From Coemansia sp. RSA 487 (taxonomy: Eukaryota; Kickxellomycota; Kickxellomycetes; Kickxellales; Kickxellaceae), in assembly GCA_027577595.1 (NCBI GenBank), contig JANBRJ010000005.1, positions 62,001 through 126,000 on the forward strand: 64,000 nucleotides of DNA. Direction: 5' to 3'. The stretch's first letter is position 1. Every line of letters begins with the position of its first letter. Under the pieces are notes generated by a model. That model saw nothing but the letters and a program-made list of their open reading frames with translations. It ran no database searches and had not been told where the DNA came from. The position numbers were made by a program, and so were the translations under genes. This document shows positions 39,371 through 49,015 of the stretch, in pieces.

Positions 39371-39865
39371 TGCCTCCTCTTTTTTGGTATTTGCGTTTTT
39401 ATGCTTCTTTGAAGCGAACAAGTCAGCTTGCAAACTTTACGATAAATAAAAAAAGTAAACAAGATAAAAGAAATACAGAAACACCGGCTTGGGCCTAACT
39501 AAATAGTAGAGATGCTGATGCAATTAGTGTATAGCCTGGTGAAGAAAATTGATACGATAGAAAGACATGTTGTGCATAGAAGAGAAGGAACCAAAAAAAA
39601 AACAAACAATCGAAAACAGCACGAAATGCATCCAACACGTATTTGGCCTTTGTATTTACTGCCTACATGAAACGCAATCAACACAATCAAATCAACACAT
39701 ATCAAGCGGAGCTTATCTTGATTCTTGTCAAGCTTCAAGCACAGTTTTTTTCCCTAACGCTTATCCTAGCCTTTAAGTTTTTATATTTTTCATTCTGTAA
39801 AATTCCCATTCTGTTATTTATATAAATCATATCTCCAAAAGCGATAGACGCTCCCTGCTAAGAAC
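39371..39865. other. Divergent promoter region upstream of NDUFA8
   Basis: A 495-base AT-rich region between two diverging genes: the low-complexity protein (minus) and NDUFA8 (plus). An A-run lies near 39593-39604. No ORF with coding character, tRNA or repeat was found. Confidence 0.35.
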
Positions 39866-40318
39866 ATGGTGAATCCCGGGTACAGGCATTTCAAAGGAGA
39901 GGATTGGATTGACCCGACGCCACCACCAAAGGACCTCCCGCCGGTAGATGAAGTAGGGTGCACTGGAGCACCGCTGAAATCGGCGTCGTTCTTCATTGGC
40001 AGCCAGTGCAAAGAATACAACGAGGACTTTATGCTATGCAAGAACGAAAGCCGCGATCCAAAGCACTGCCTCAAAGAGGGCCGCAAAGTGACGCGGTGTG
40101 CGGTCGACGCGTTGCAAAAAATACAGTCGCAGTGCCTGGGGGAGTTCCGGGCGCATTGGCAGTGCTTGGACGATAAGAATCAGGAGTATGGACGTTGTCG
40201 CGATCAGGAGACACCGCTCAATGCTTGCTTGTTCAAGGCGTTTGGCTGGAAGAAGGATATTCCCGATGCTCCGACCAACAAGCCTCAGATCCATGAGAGG
40301 ATTCCCTTGACTAGATAG
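39866..40318 (+). CDS. NDUFA8: Complex I accessory subunit NDUFA8 (PGIV)
   Basis: A 150-residue subunit of mitochondrial NADH:ubiquinone oxidoreductase, imported through the Mia40 disulphide relay. It shows two twin-Cys hairpins: CKEYNEDFMLC (CX9C) paired with CLKEGRKVTRC (CX9C), then CLGEFRAHWQC (CX9C) paired with a CRDQETPLNAC block (CX9C), the hallmark of NDUFA8, with one more Cys near the start (EVGCTGAP). There is no cleavable presequence, as expected for an intermembrane-space-facing subunit. The start is the ATG at 39866. Presence of this gene shows that the organism has a standard complex I. Confidence 0.92.
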   Translation: MVNPGYRHFKGEDWIDPTPPPKDLPPVDEVGCTGAPLKSASFFIGSQCKEYNEDFMLCKNESRDPKHCLKEGRKVTRCAVDALQKIQSQCLGEFRAHWQCLDDKNQEYGRCRDQETPLNACLFKAFGWKKDIPDAPTNKPQIHERIPLTR

Positions 40319-40653
40319 TTCTTTTTTTTCAATAGGAAGGAGCCAAAGCTCTTCTTGGTCTCTCCCTCTTTTATGTCTGCCTACTGTTTCTTCTATACTC
40401 GCTGGGAAAAAAGTATATACAATTTATTAGTAAAACCGAAAGGCTCAAGCTCGTAGAAGCAAGTATCAGGGAGGCCCATGAGAAAAGCCTGCTTTCCCAT
40501 ATTCACACTCGTACAGAATCATATTTTCGAAGATTTAGAAAACAAGAATTGGTTGCACGGGCTTTGAACATATTGCTACACCGGTCGCAAACATTTATCT
40601 GCTTTAATTCTTTCTCAACTCGTGTTGCATTGCCTTTAATTTCTAGTTCAATA
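40319..40653. other. Spacer upstream of the TMEM208/Snd2 gene
   Basis: A 335-base spacer between two same-strand genes, with a T-run just after the NDUFA8 stop and a pyrimidine-rich stretch near 40605-40645 just before the TMEM208 start codon. No gene seen. Confidence 0.35.
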
Positions 40654-41319
40654 ATGGTAAGTAATTATCTGACACTTTTACAGTCATTTCTTTGGTCCGT
40701 GCCTCCCTTTACTCTATCCTATAGTCTAAACACAGCAGGCCTATATTTCATGGTATTGTATCTTTAAAGGGAAAAAAGTGTGTAGGCCAACCAGTCTGCC
40801 AAGCGCATCGTTCAGGAGAATGCCGCACGCATGTCGCTCCTGAAAAAGGTGTACATTGGTGTTAACGCTGTATACGTGGTGATCCGGTTCCTGCTGCAGT
40901 ACAAGAGCCTCGGATGGAAAGAGTTTGTGATGTTTGCAGCGACGTTTGGTCTCGAGACGTTCATCTACGTCAACTTGTACCAAGTGTCGCGACCCCGGTA
41001 CGATCCAGGCGGCATCCTGATAGACGCAGGCACCGATCTGAGCCAGCCTGGCCTAGTATCCTACATGTTTGACTATCTTTACGTCTCGTGGTTTGTCCAT
41101 TCGCTCAGCCTAGTGACCCGGTGGGCGTGGCTCCTGTACATGGCCATTCCAATCTATTTGGCCGTCACGTTTGGCCCCTATTTGCGCAAGCTGCTATTTT
41201 CTCAAGGCGAGCAGAACGATCAAAACAGCGAGAATGGCCCGTTGTCGGAAAAGGAAAAGAAGAAGAGGGAAAAGAAGGAACGCAAGAAGCAACAGCCTCG
41301 TGTAAAGTATGCGCACTAA
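40654..41319 (+). CDS. SND2: TMEM208/Snd2 homologue, ER targeting factor, with an ATG-only first exon
   Basis: Snd2 (yeast Env10, human TMEM208) is an ER membrane protein of the SRP-independent targeting route. The coding part is exon 1, 40654-40656 (just ATG), and exon 2, 40786-41319; intron 40657-40785 runs GTAAGT...TGTAG. The joined product is 178 aa starting MANQSAKRIVQENAARMSLLKK, which fits the family's N-terminus better than the internal Met at 40831. Three to four hydrophobic helices follow, including IGVNAVYVVIRFLLQY, FAATFGLETFIYVNLY and WAWLLYMAIPIYLAVTFGP, with the GGILIDAGTDLSQPG loop matching the human DGALMDGGMDLN block. The tail is Lys/Glu-rich (KEKKKREKKERKKQQ), as usual. Confidence 0.88.
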
Positions 41320-41444
41320 AGTGCTTTAGTAAGTGTCAACTGCTCCTTGGATTTCTTTTATATTGCACAACACAAAAAATAAATAAATGTCTTGAAATCG
41401 GGAAAGGGTCTATTTTTTTTTCACCAACCAGTCGAAAGGATCTC

Positions 41445-44348
41445 TCATGTGGAGTATGTCTCTTGGAACCGGATCAGTCGCCACACAAGGTCCTCCATTA
41501 TAGATAACGTCGACCGCGGCTGCTTTGGCGCGCCGTCACCATCATTGTCCTTGGCATCGCCGTGGCCCTCGCCGTCATATCCTTCCTCATCAGGCCAGTC
41601 TGCCGGGTCAATGGGCGATGTTGGCGCCTCCGAAACCTGGTGCGATCCAACTCTGTCGATGGCACTGCTGTTGTTCCTTTTCGCGCTACTCGACGCCAAC
41701 CTTTCTTCAATGCTCTTGGCCTTCTCATGTTCGCTAGACACAGTACTGTTTTTTGCGTCCAGCGGCTCAACCAAGCTGTTCACCTCGTGCTCGTACTCGG
41801 ATTGCATCTTTCCCAGCCACTCCAGGAGCTGCTTTGCCCGCCGGTTGAGCTCAAAGACGCTGGTCTTGTTGTGCGGATACCGGATCTTGCACATGGTTTC
41901 TGTGTCTGCGGACGAGTACATGGGCAGTCCATGGTTATTAAGCAGGTGAGACGGAATAATGACTTTGTTGCCATCAATGTCCGTTGTTTCCAGCGGCGGA
42001 AACTTGTGCTTGGGCTGCCTGTTGTGGATGCTGCTCTGGTGATTTCCGCTGCTGCTGCCATCATCGTGTTGGTCCTCATTCGCAAGATACTCAGTAGCGC
42101 CGACTTTGCCATAGTCGTATGCGCCTTCGCTTTCGTTAGTTCCGTAGGCGTCAAACTCAGCACCGCCAGCGTCTGCGCTCTTCCCTTTGGTGTCAGCCAG
42201 CGCAGTCGCCGAGTTACTGGCCGCTCTTCCTCTTTGTCTTTCAAGACCCTCGTCAAACGAGCCAAACACACTGCCATTGCCAAGGTACGGCGAATTCGTG
42301 GCCGACACAGCCATTCTGCTGTGCTTTCCTACGCCGCCGCGATTCGATCCGCCGCCTGTGCGTCTTCGCTTTGCCGAGCGATCGGCTTTGGTAGGCCCAT
42401 TTACACCCGAGTGACCTTCCACAGCCACACCGCCATTGCTTGCATCGTCGTAAAGCAGCGACTGCAGGCTCGGCGACGGCGAGCGCGAGACAAGACGCGG
42501 CGACCCAGGCGCGCTCTTGCCACGACGCTTGCCAGCGGCGTCCCCCGAATACTCGTTCTTCAGTGGCCGACGCGATGGTGAGCCTACAGCAAGTCCATTT
42601 CTGCCGCTATCGCCAGCATTTGACTTGACGATGGTGGATATCGATCTGTTGCGCGACTTGGGCGTGCGCGTCTTGCTCCGGTTGCTCCGCGGCGTGGAGT
42701 CGCTAATTTTAGCGCCCATCATCCGAGCAACCACATCCTCCTGCGCGTATTGAGCATCGGGGTCGTCGCCAAAACCAGGGTCGTCCACGCCGCTACTTTC
42801 GTTGCCGTCGATCTCGTCGTCTTCGCCCGCGTATGACTGGCGCATACCACTGTCAACGCTATTACTGTGTCCGGACCGCGACGAAATTGCTGGCGACTGG
42901 TTGGCAACCTTACGACGCTTGCCGCCATTAGTATTTCCGGGTACAGACGAGCGCTTAGGGGTCTGGGTTTTGCGTGGGCCATTGCCTTGCCTCTGGGCCC
43001 TGCTATGGCTTGTGCGGCTGCCGTTTGATCCGTCATCATTGTCGTCGTCATCGTCCTCATAGCCGTTGCTGTTGTACGCATCCCCATACGCCATACCAGC
43101 GCCAAATCTGGATGCATCAGCGCCTTTGCTGCCTCTCGTATACTCGCTGTCGCTGTTTTCAGCAGCTGGGTCATCGCCACCAGTATTCCGACTGCCGTCC
43201 ACGCGCTGTCCCTGTCGTCTGGATTTCTTGCCCTTGCGAGCCTGGTTGGGTGTAGCTGATGACGCTGCACCCTCGGGCTTTCTGCCTGGTTTCTTTGGCG
43301 TCTTACGCCCACTGCCGTTGGCAGAGCCTGATCGCCCAGTCGACGATGATGCAGAAGCCGCCACTGAAGCAGCAATAGCTGCGGCGGCGGCAGCAGAGCG
43401 GTACTCCTCGCGTGCGGTCATTTTGGCCACCGCCATGACTGCCGATCGCCGCATCATGGTCGTTGTGCCCAGAGCGCTTGCCTCTGCAAGAACCAGCGTG
43501 CGCGGACGCGAGTTGATGTACGGGTGGTCTTCGGGGCGGCACTTCTCGCAATAGTACTTGTCTGGTATGTGGGCCTCGTCGCGGATGCCCATGCATAGCG
43601 TGTGCTGCCATACTTGGCATATCTCGCACTCAATCATCAGTTCGCCATCGTTGCGCTCGCCACAGACACAGCGGACGACGCCATCATCGCCTTCTTCATC
43701 CTCGTCCTCGTCTTCTTCTTCATCGTCGCTGTCGTCGTCTTCCTCGTCGTCGTCGTCGTCCTTTATGCTGCGGCTGTCTGGCTTTTGGTCTTCTGCGTAG
43801 CCAGAATTGCTGTTTGCAGGGTCGGTTCCTGTGCTCTTTGTGCCACCGCTACTACTTCTTGTACTTTTCGAGTCCTTTCCGTCCCGAGCGCTACTCAGCT
43901 CCAAAGAAGCTGCGGTTGCGCGTATACACGTGGGAAGAAATGTGTTTGCGCATGGTGACACCGGTTTTGCAGGATCAGAGGCGCGGCGACGAACAGAGAT
44001 GTAAGAGGAGCGGGGACGGACAGGCGCTGACTGTTGCGACGGATTGCCCAGTACCAATCGCGTCGTCGAGCCGGTAACGCGTTGTCCAGACAGCGTTGAG
44101 TCTACAGCCGGCTTAGAAGCGCGTGTACTGCTGCATGGCTGGCGACAGAGGTGATAGCTATGGCGCTTGTTAGGCTCAGCCGCTGTGTCGCTGGTGCGCA
44201 GGAAGGACGCTTCCAGCCGCTTGCAAATGTTGGTAAGAGACAGATAGCTGTCGTGCTTGTCAATGTCTTGCTCCCGAGAAGGAGCTTCAAGCAAGAGCAT
44301 GTCTAGGTTGTGAGTGTGGTGGCGAATTGGAGGCTGGTAGAGTTCCAT
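41445..44348 (-). CDS. PHD-finger chromatin protein (Cti6-like)
   Basis: A 967-residue protein with one PHD finger at about 225-280: CVCGERNDGELMIECEICQVWQHTLCMG, in outline, ending YYCEKCRPEDHPY. It is preceded by a very acidic run (DDDDEEDDDSDDEEEDEDED) and followed by long basic, Ser-rich disordered regions with KTPKKPGRKP AT-hook-like patches. A conserved block near 825-860 (KIRYPHNKTSVFELNRRAKQLLEWLGKMQ) resembles the C-terminal block of yeast Cti6, the PHD subunit of the Rpd3L histone-deacetylase complex that reads H3K4 methylation. Start chosen at the ATG at 44346-44348; the frame continues three codons to a GTG. It is the longest low-complexity protein on this part of the minus strand. 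Confidence 0.75.
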   Translation of the reverse strand: MELYQPPIRHHTHNLDMLLLEAPSREQDIDKHDSYLSLTNICKRLEASFLRTSDTAAEPNKRHSYHLCRQPCSSTRASKPAVDSTLSGQRVTGSTTRLVLGNPSQQSAPVRPRSSYISVRRRASDPAKPVSPCANTFLPTCIRATAASLELSSARDGKDSKSTRSSSGGTKSTGTDPANSNSGYAEDQKPDSRSIKDDDDDEEDDDSDDEEEDEDEDEEGDDGVVRCVCGERNDGELMIECEICQVWQHTLCMGIRDEAHIPDKYYCEKCRPEDHPYINSRPRTLVLAEASALGTTTMMRRSAVMAVAKMTAREEYRSAAAAAAIAASVAASASSSTGRSGSANGSGRKTPKKPGRKPEGAASSATPNQARKGKKSRRQGQRVDGSRNTGGDDPAAENSDSEYTRGSKGADASRFGAGMAYGDAYNSNGYEDDDDDNDDGSNGSRTSHSRAQRQGNGPRKTQTPKRSSVPGNTNGGKRRKVANQSPAISSRSGHSNSVDSGMRQSYAGEDDEIDGNESSGVDDPGFGDDPDAQYAQEDVVARMMGAKISDSTPRSNRSKTRTPKSRNRSISTIVKSNAGDSGRNGLAVGSPSRRPLKNEYSGDAAGKRRGKSAPGSPRLVSRSPSPSLQSLLYDDASNGGVAVEGHSGVNGPTKADRSAKRRRTGGGSNRGGVGKHSRMAVSATNSPYLGNGSVFGSFDEGLERQRGRAASNSATALADTKGKSADAGGAEFDAYGTNESEGAYDYGKVGATEYLANEDQHDDGSSSGNHQSSIHNRQPKHKFPPLETTDIDGNKVIIPSHLLNNHGLPMYSSADTETMCKIRYPHNKTSVFELNRRAKQLLEWLGKMQSEYEHEVNSLVEPLDAKNSTVSSEHEKAKSIEERLASSSAKRNNSSAIDRVGSHQVSEAPTSPIDPADWPDEEGYDGEGHGDAKDNDGDGAPKQPRSTLSIMEDLVWRLIRFQETYST

Positions 44349-44782
44349 AGAGACCACAAACTGGCTTTCCTCTCCTTTCCTCCCGGTAACAAATATATTT
44401 CAATGGAGATAATAGAGAAGCAAGCACCGGCGCGGCAGAAAGAAAGAGATAATTCACCAATAGAAGGAAGAAAGTTACACTGGCAACGTTTATATTATAC
44501 AGACAAAAAAAGGGAAAAGGAAAGAAGGGGAGCCAGATGCACAAAATTGAAAAGTTTTCCCCCTTAAACTAAAGAAAAAGAAACGCTTCTTGCCTGAAGA
44601 GAAAGCTGGCTAGCCAGCCCTCTTTCCTGTGGTGTGCTTGTGCTTTTTTTCAGGAAAAAAGTGTCGTAGCCAGAAAAAGCTACTCGATCTTTTTCCCCAC
44701 CACGCGTATGCGTTTCGATTGGCCAAATATCTTGAGAACCGTCTCAAAGTGTATTTATTGCACAAAAAAGGCAGCCTCTATC

Positions 44783-45769
44783 TCAGCGCATTCTCCGGAT
44801 AAGTGGCCGGAGTCTAAACCAGTAGTAGCCCAGCGCCGCCACCGCACCGCCAATATGACCCGCACCATCGACCCTTGTGGAGCTGGACCGCATGACGCGC
44901 CATAGGTCCCAGCCGATAAACCCGGCGGACGCCATCCACGCCCGTACAGGAATAACAAACATCAGCATCAGCTGCGCCTGCGGGAATAGACAGGCGAACA
45001 AGGTGGTGATGCCAACCACCGATGTTGATGCGCCAAGCGATGACTGGTAGATCGTTGATCTGTTGCCCGTACTTCTCGGGAGGATGATGCCGCGCACCAG
45101 CGCACTGGTCAGGTTGCCAAGGACTGCTGCGCCCAGATAGAACCCTATGAACTTTTTGGGTCCCAGGATCCGTAAAATATCGCCGCCGAACTGGTGCAGC
45201 ATAAACATATTGACCATTGCGTGCATTGGGTCGACATGCGAGAACGCCGGCGTCACAAGCGTCCACAGCCTTCCTTGTGTCAGTCCAGCGTAGCTGATTG
45301 TAAAGTTATCCGCCATCCATCGCACCATCTTGTTGTCGCCAAAGCTCGTTACCTTGTTCTTTGCAATGCTCCACATAACAAACACCGCGCCGTTCATCGC
45401 GATGAGTGTAAATATGTACGATTCGGGCTTCATCTTCCAAAACCCACCACTGCCGCTATTGCGGTGCTGGTTGCCTCTGCGTGATCCGTAGTCGGCTTTT
45501 GTGTACTGCTCCCATCGCGCCCCGCGCCACTGCTGTCCGCGCGGCTGCGCCTGGGCATGTTTTCCTTGCCACAACAGGCTACGCGCCGCCGAAGTTGCAC
45601 CCTTTGTATCTTTCCCAAGCAGCGTTCTTGTTGTTGACAGGAAACGGCTGCCTGCTAGCTTTTGCTGCGTAAAGACTGACTTTAGCGTGCTGCTGCTCCA
45701 TGGTTCAGCAGCGCTCGCACAGAACAAGACACTCGATTTGGCGGTGAAGGTCGAGGACAGGCGCAGCAT
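44783..45769 (-). CDS. Rhomboid serine protease, probably mitochondrial (Pcp1/PARL-like)
   Basis: A 328-residue protein with an N-terminal presequence-like leader of about 60 residues (MLRLSSTFTAKSSVLF; Ser/Arg/Thr-rich, no acids early) and a rhomboid membrane domain of six to seven helices. Landmarks are YAGLTQGRLWTLVTPAFSHVDPMHAMVNMFML, in outline, with its HxxxN of helix 2 (HAMVN), and the catalytic Ser in LGASTSVVG near residue 249. The catalytic His lies in GAGHIGGAVAALGY near 305. The usual GxSG reads GAST, so the residue after the nucleophile is changed, but Ser, His and the helix-2 pair are all there. Mitochondrial rhomboids cleave membrane-anchored targets of the inner membrane, such as Mgm1/OPA1 or PINK1-type proteins. 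Confidence 0.88.
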   Translation of the reverse strand: MLRLSSTFTAKSSVLFCASAAEPWSSSTLKSVFTQQKLAGSRFLSTTRTLLGKDTKGATSAARSLLWQGKHAQAQPRGQQWRGARWEQYTKADYGSRRGNQHRNSGSGGFWKMKPESYIFTLIAMNGAVFVMWSIAKNKVTSFGDNKMVRWMADNFTISYAGLTQGRLWTLVTPAFSHVDPMHAMVNMFMLHQFGGDILRILGPKKFIGFYLGAAVLGNLTSALVRGIILPRSTGNRSTIYQSSLGASTSVVGITTLFACLFPQAQLMLMFVIPVRAWMASAGFIGWDLWRVMRSSSTRVDGAGHIGGAVAALGYYWFRLRPLIRRMR

Positions 45770-46221
45770 TTTTTTGATTCAAAGAAATCGATAAAGAAAT
45801 TGAACTGATTTGCTTGTGAAAAGAGATGTCTATGGAGTTTTCAAAGAACAGAAGTGATAAAATGCCGCAGTTAATTAATTAAATGATCGAATCACCTGTT
45901 CAACACAACAAGGAGTTGTGAACTATTTCCAACCAGTTCCTCTTTTTCATGACAGCTGAACTTGCATTGCAAATTGCGATAGTGCCAAACACGAAAAAAA
46001 AAAATTTTCCTCCTCCTTCAACCACACACAAAAAGCCAGTAAAAAAAACAAAAAACAAAAAACAAAGAGGATAAAGGATGCGACTGCTGACGAGTGTTTC
46101 TTTCCTCCTGTTCAGTCTGTTTTTCATAACACTGCTCAAACCAGACTCCTCCTCTATCTGTCACCACACTTTTTGTCCTGCATCTTCGGTAACCTATCCA
46201 CCCACCACTAAGCCAATAACA
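45770..46221. other. Divergent promoter region and leader upstream of NDK
   Basis: A 452-base region between the rhomboid (minus) and NDK (plus). It contains A-rich runs (near 45992 and 46037-46063) and an in-frame upstream ATG at 46078 that would add 48 codons to NDK. Otherwise it is promoter and 5' leader. Confidence 0.4.
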
Positions 46222-46680
46222 ATGTCTGCCAACGAGGAGCGTTCCTTTATTGCTGTCAAGCCCGATGGTGTCGAGCGTGGACTGGTCGGCGAGATCCTCC
46301 GCCGCTTCGAGACCCGCGGGTTCAAGATCCTCGCGCTCCAGCTCGTGCACCCATCCAAGGAGCTCCTGAACGAGCACTACAAGGACCTTGCCGACAAGCC
46401 GTTCTTCCCCAAGCTCCTTGCGTACATGCAGTCCGGTCCCGTTGCTGCCTTTGTCATCCAGGGCAAGGGAGCCGTCAAGATCGGCCGTGCCATGCTTGGT
46501 GCCACCAACCCCCAGGACTCGGCCCCCGGCACCATCCGCGCCGACTTTGCCCTCGACATCGGCAAGAACGTCTGCCACGGCTCGGACTCGGTCGAGTCAG
46601 CCGAGCGCGAGATCGCTCTGTGGTTCCAGGACAGCGCCAAGTCCTACACCCGCTCCGTCGATGCCCTGATCTACGAGTAA
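46222..46680 (+). CDS. YNK1: Nucleoside diphosphate kinase
   Basis: A 152-residue group I NDPK of the usual length, which moves the gamma-phosphate between nucleotides through a phospho-histidine. Motifs: [20 protein letters not shown] at the start, the [14 protein letters not shown] Kpn-loop region, [17 protein letters not shown] nucleotide site, and the active-site His in [16 protein letters not shown]. It ends [19 protein letters not shown]. Codon bias is strong (mostly C- and G-ending codons such as CTC, GTC and AAG), fitting high expression. I chose the ATG at 46222, which gives the standard N-terminus. An in-frame ATG at 46078 would add a hydrophobic 48-residue leader. Confidence 0.95.
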   Translation: MSANEERSFIAVKPDGVERGLVGEILRRFETRGFKILALQLVHPSKELLNEHYKDLADKPFFPKLLAYMQSGPVAAFVIQGKGAVKIGRAMLGATNPQDSAPGTIRADFALDIGKNVCHGSDSVESAEREIALWFQDSAKSYTRSVDALIYE

Positions 46681-47060
46681 ATACAAGATTTTCTTGTACA
46701 AGTGGTTTTTTTTTTGCTTAGCTTCTCTAGGAACAGTTTAATAATACCTGTACTCGCTTTATATGTATCCGTTTCGTTTGGACCTGTGCTCTTGTTTTGT
46801 GTGTAAACTCTTCTATAATTTCAGGGACACGGTTGATCCAACAGTTCACAACTGGCACAATCAGCGAGCGCTTGTATGTTTTCTTTCTCCATAATGTAGC
46901 GCAGCACCTCTTTTGGGGCCATGTCAGGACACAAAAATAATTAAACTTTGAACTGGCACAGCAGCGGCTGCGTTATTCAGAATATTTCCCTCTTCATCAT
47001 CACTATAATACCCCCATATTTTGTATCTACACTACTATTAAAAAAGATAATCAAAGGGCA
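46681..47060. other. Spacer between NDK and the Gir2-like gene
   Basis: A 380-base AT-rich spacer between two same-strand genes. TATAAT lies at about 47004-47009, some 50 bases before the next ATG. Nothing else was seen. Confidence 0.4.
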
Positions 47061-47852
47061 ATGACAGACGACCGCTACAAAGAAGAGCAGCAAAACGAGA
47101 TAGACATTCTGCAGTCCATCTACCCGACAGAGTTTGAGGAGATCGCCACAGACCCGTACAAGTACTCGATTAAGATTACAATTGAGGATGAAGACGAGAT
47201 CCGACCATGTGTTGTTAGCCTAGTGGTCGAATACACTCCGACGTACCCCGACGAGCTGCCAGAGTTTGCCCTTGTTCTTGAAGAAGAGGACGAAGATGGG
47301 GAGGATTTCAAGCCATTGGCCGAGACTGACGCAACACTGAGCGAAGTAGATATCGAGGACATGAAGGCAAAGGCGAGGGAAATGGCTGAGGAAAGCATCG
47401 GCATGGCCATGGTGTTCGGTATGGCCACGACGCTCAAAGAGATATGTGCCGACCGTCTTCGAGAAAAGACCGAGGAGCTGAAGAGGATTCGCGAGCAACG
47501 GATTAAGAAGGAGATTGAGGCTGAGCAGGCTAAATTCGTCGGTACTCTGGTGACCAGAGCCAATTTCCTGGAATGGAAGAAAAAGTTTGAAAGGGAGATG
47601 GATGAGCTGAAACAGAGGCAAGCAGATCAGACGGCCATAAGTGATTCAAGAGGTGCATCTCGCCGTGCCCTTGCCGGTGGTGCTCCTGGATCCAAAAAGG
47701 AAGTCAAGCTTTCAGGCAGAGAGCTGTTTGAACATGACCGGGCGCTGGCGCAGTCGGATTCCAAGTTCATTGCCGATGGCGATGTGTCAGTGGATGCCAG
47801 CTTGTTTTCCAAGGAAGAAGATATTTCGGACGATGACGACGATGACAACTAG
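47061..47852 (+). CDS. GIR2: RWD-domain protein Gir2/RWDD1 (DRG family regulatory protein 2)
   Basis: A 263-residue protein with an N-terminal RWD domain (about 5-115) recognised by NEIDILQSIYPTEFEEI, YTPTYPDELPEFAL and the YPxxxP motif. Next is a helix EESIGMAMVFGMATTLKEI, and a charged coiled coil with TLVTRANFLEWKKKFEREMDEL (DFRP-like). It ends in an acidic DDDDDDN tail. Gir2 binds the translational GTPase Rbg2 (DRG) and the Gcn1 activator, tuning Gcn2 and translation. All these parts are present and in order, and length is as in yeast Gir2 (265). Confidence 0.88.
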   Translation: MTDDRYKEEQQNEIDILQSIYPTEFEEIATDPYKYSIKITIEDEDEIRPCVVSLVVEYTPTYPDELPEFALVLEEEDEDGEDFKPLAETDATLSEVDIEDMKAKAREMAEESIGMAMVFGMATTLKEICADRLREKTEELKRIREQRIKKEIEAEQAKFVGTLVTRANFLEWKKKFEREMDELKQRQADQTAISDSRGASRRALAGGAPGSKKEVKLSGRELFEHDRALAQSDSKFIADGDVSVDASLFSKEEDISDDDDDDN

Positions 47853-48377
47853 GGCAGCTGTGGTTAGTGGAAACGGTATATTATCTTTTCAGCCTTTGTA
47901 GCTCTTTTGGATCAACGTTTGCACATACATACGAATCCAATCCGACTTTCATGTGTTTCGAAGAGAGCTGCTTTGACTGAATCTTGCTTACCATGCGCTT
48001 TCACGTGCCAGATCAAGAAAATATGCTATTTTCCTTGAATGATTCATCACACGCTCCTTCGTAAAAGTATCCCGTGTTAGTTCCAAAAAAAACCTTTCTT
48101 CACATAGATACACTTCTTTGTTTTTTAAGGATAAGATACTTTTATATCGGCCAATTACGCTTACTCTCTTTTTTCCTCAAAGATTGAGAAGAGCATCCAG
48201 ACCCACACCATCGTCACTGGCCTCTAAATAGCTTCCTTTTTCCAAGTTTCCCACCCTCATCTCCCCCCTCTTTTCTTCTATTCGATTTATAATCTTTTTT
48301 CGTATCTCTTGTTATTCAGACTTTTTTGTCCTGACATAGCCTTTACCATTGCATCAAACACAGGCAAACGCAACGTA
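47853..48377. other. Spacer upstream of the Ino4-like bHLH gene
   Basis: A 525-base spacer between two same-strand genes, ending in a strongly pyrimidine-rich leader (about 48230-48330, CTTCCTTTTTCC and CTCATCTCCCCCCTC) typical of a fungal transcription-start region. No gene seen. Confidence 0.4.
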
Positions 48378-48872
48378 ATGAACGACAGCAATACTCCACA
48401 GCCGGAGATGCCAGTATCAGGTAGCCCCGGCAACACATCCACGCAACAGACGCCGTTATCAGTGTATTCAGAGCAACCGTCAATCTTTTCTGTCGGCTCT
48501 CCTGAAGAGCAACAGCCCAATGGCCAAAAGCAAGTCGCTGGAGGCAACAAAAACAAAGGCAAAGGCAAGAGCGGAACCGCTTCAGCAGTAACACGAGCAA
48601 GCAGAGTGACAAAAAAGAAAGGCGAGCTGCTTTCAGAGAATGAGAAGAAAGCAAACCACATTGCGTCGGAACAAAAGCGGCGACAAAACATCCGGGTAGG
48701 CTACGACCAGCTCATTCAGATCGTACCCACGTTGACGCCGTCGCAGCGTAGCGAGGCTCTTATTTTGCAAAAGACCGTAGAATATATAAAGTATTTGTTG
48801 ATGGAGCGCGAGATTCTGGATGGCCAGCTCAATGACGCAAACAGCAGTAGCAACAACAACAACAACCGGTAA
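48378..48872 (+). CDS. bHLH transcription factor, Ino4-like
   Basis: A 164-residue protein whose C-terminal half is a helix-loop-helix DNA-binding domain: basic region and helix 1 in ANHIASEQKRRQNIRVGYDQL, loop IVPTLTPSQRSE, helix 2 ALILQKTVEYIKYLLMEREIL. The basic region has His-Glu-Arg-type contacts (H..SEQKRR), so an E-box (CANNTG) target is likely. The order and spacing resemble yeast Ino4, partner of Ino2 in phospholipid gene control, and MLX-like factors. The N-terminal half is Gln/Ser/Pro-rich and disordered with a basic KNKGKGKSG patch, and the tail is Asn-rich. Start is the ATG at 48378; the frame upstream has no ATG. Confidence 0.82.
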   Translation: MNDSNTPQPEMPVSGSPGNTSTQQTPLSVYSEQPSIFSVGSPEEQQPNGQKQVAGGNKNKGKGKSGTASAVTRASRVTKKKGELLSENEKKANHIASEQKRRQNIRVGYDQLIQIVPTLTPSQRSEALILQKTVEYIKYLLMEREILDGQLNDANSSSNNNNNR

Positions 48873-49015
48873 AGAACTTGTAGCTTTTTTTGTATAGCAA
48901 TTATAATGCCTTTTCAGTAGTATTCGTATTTTATATAAACAGTTAGGGCAAGAAAAAGAAAGGAAAACTATACAATGAGGATGGGTAAGCGGGTAGGTTT
49001 GGTGGAAAAGTGTTG

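Noticed and set aside
41562-42581. 339-codon plus-strand ORF opposite the PHD protein
   Set aside because: It runs opposite a low-complexity, GC-biased coding region and has no recognisable domain. The minus frame carries the PHD finger.
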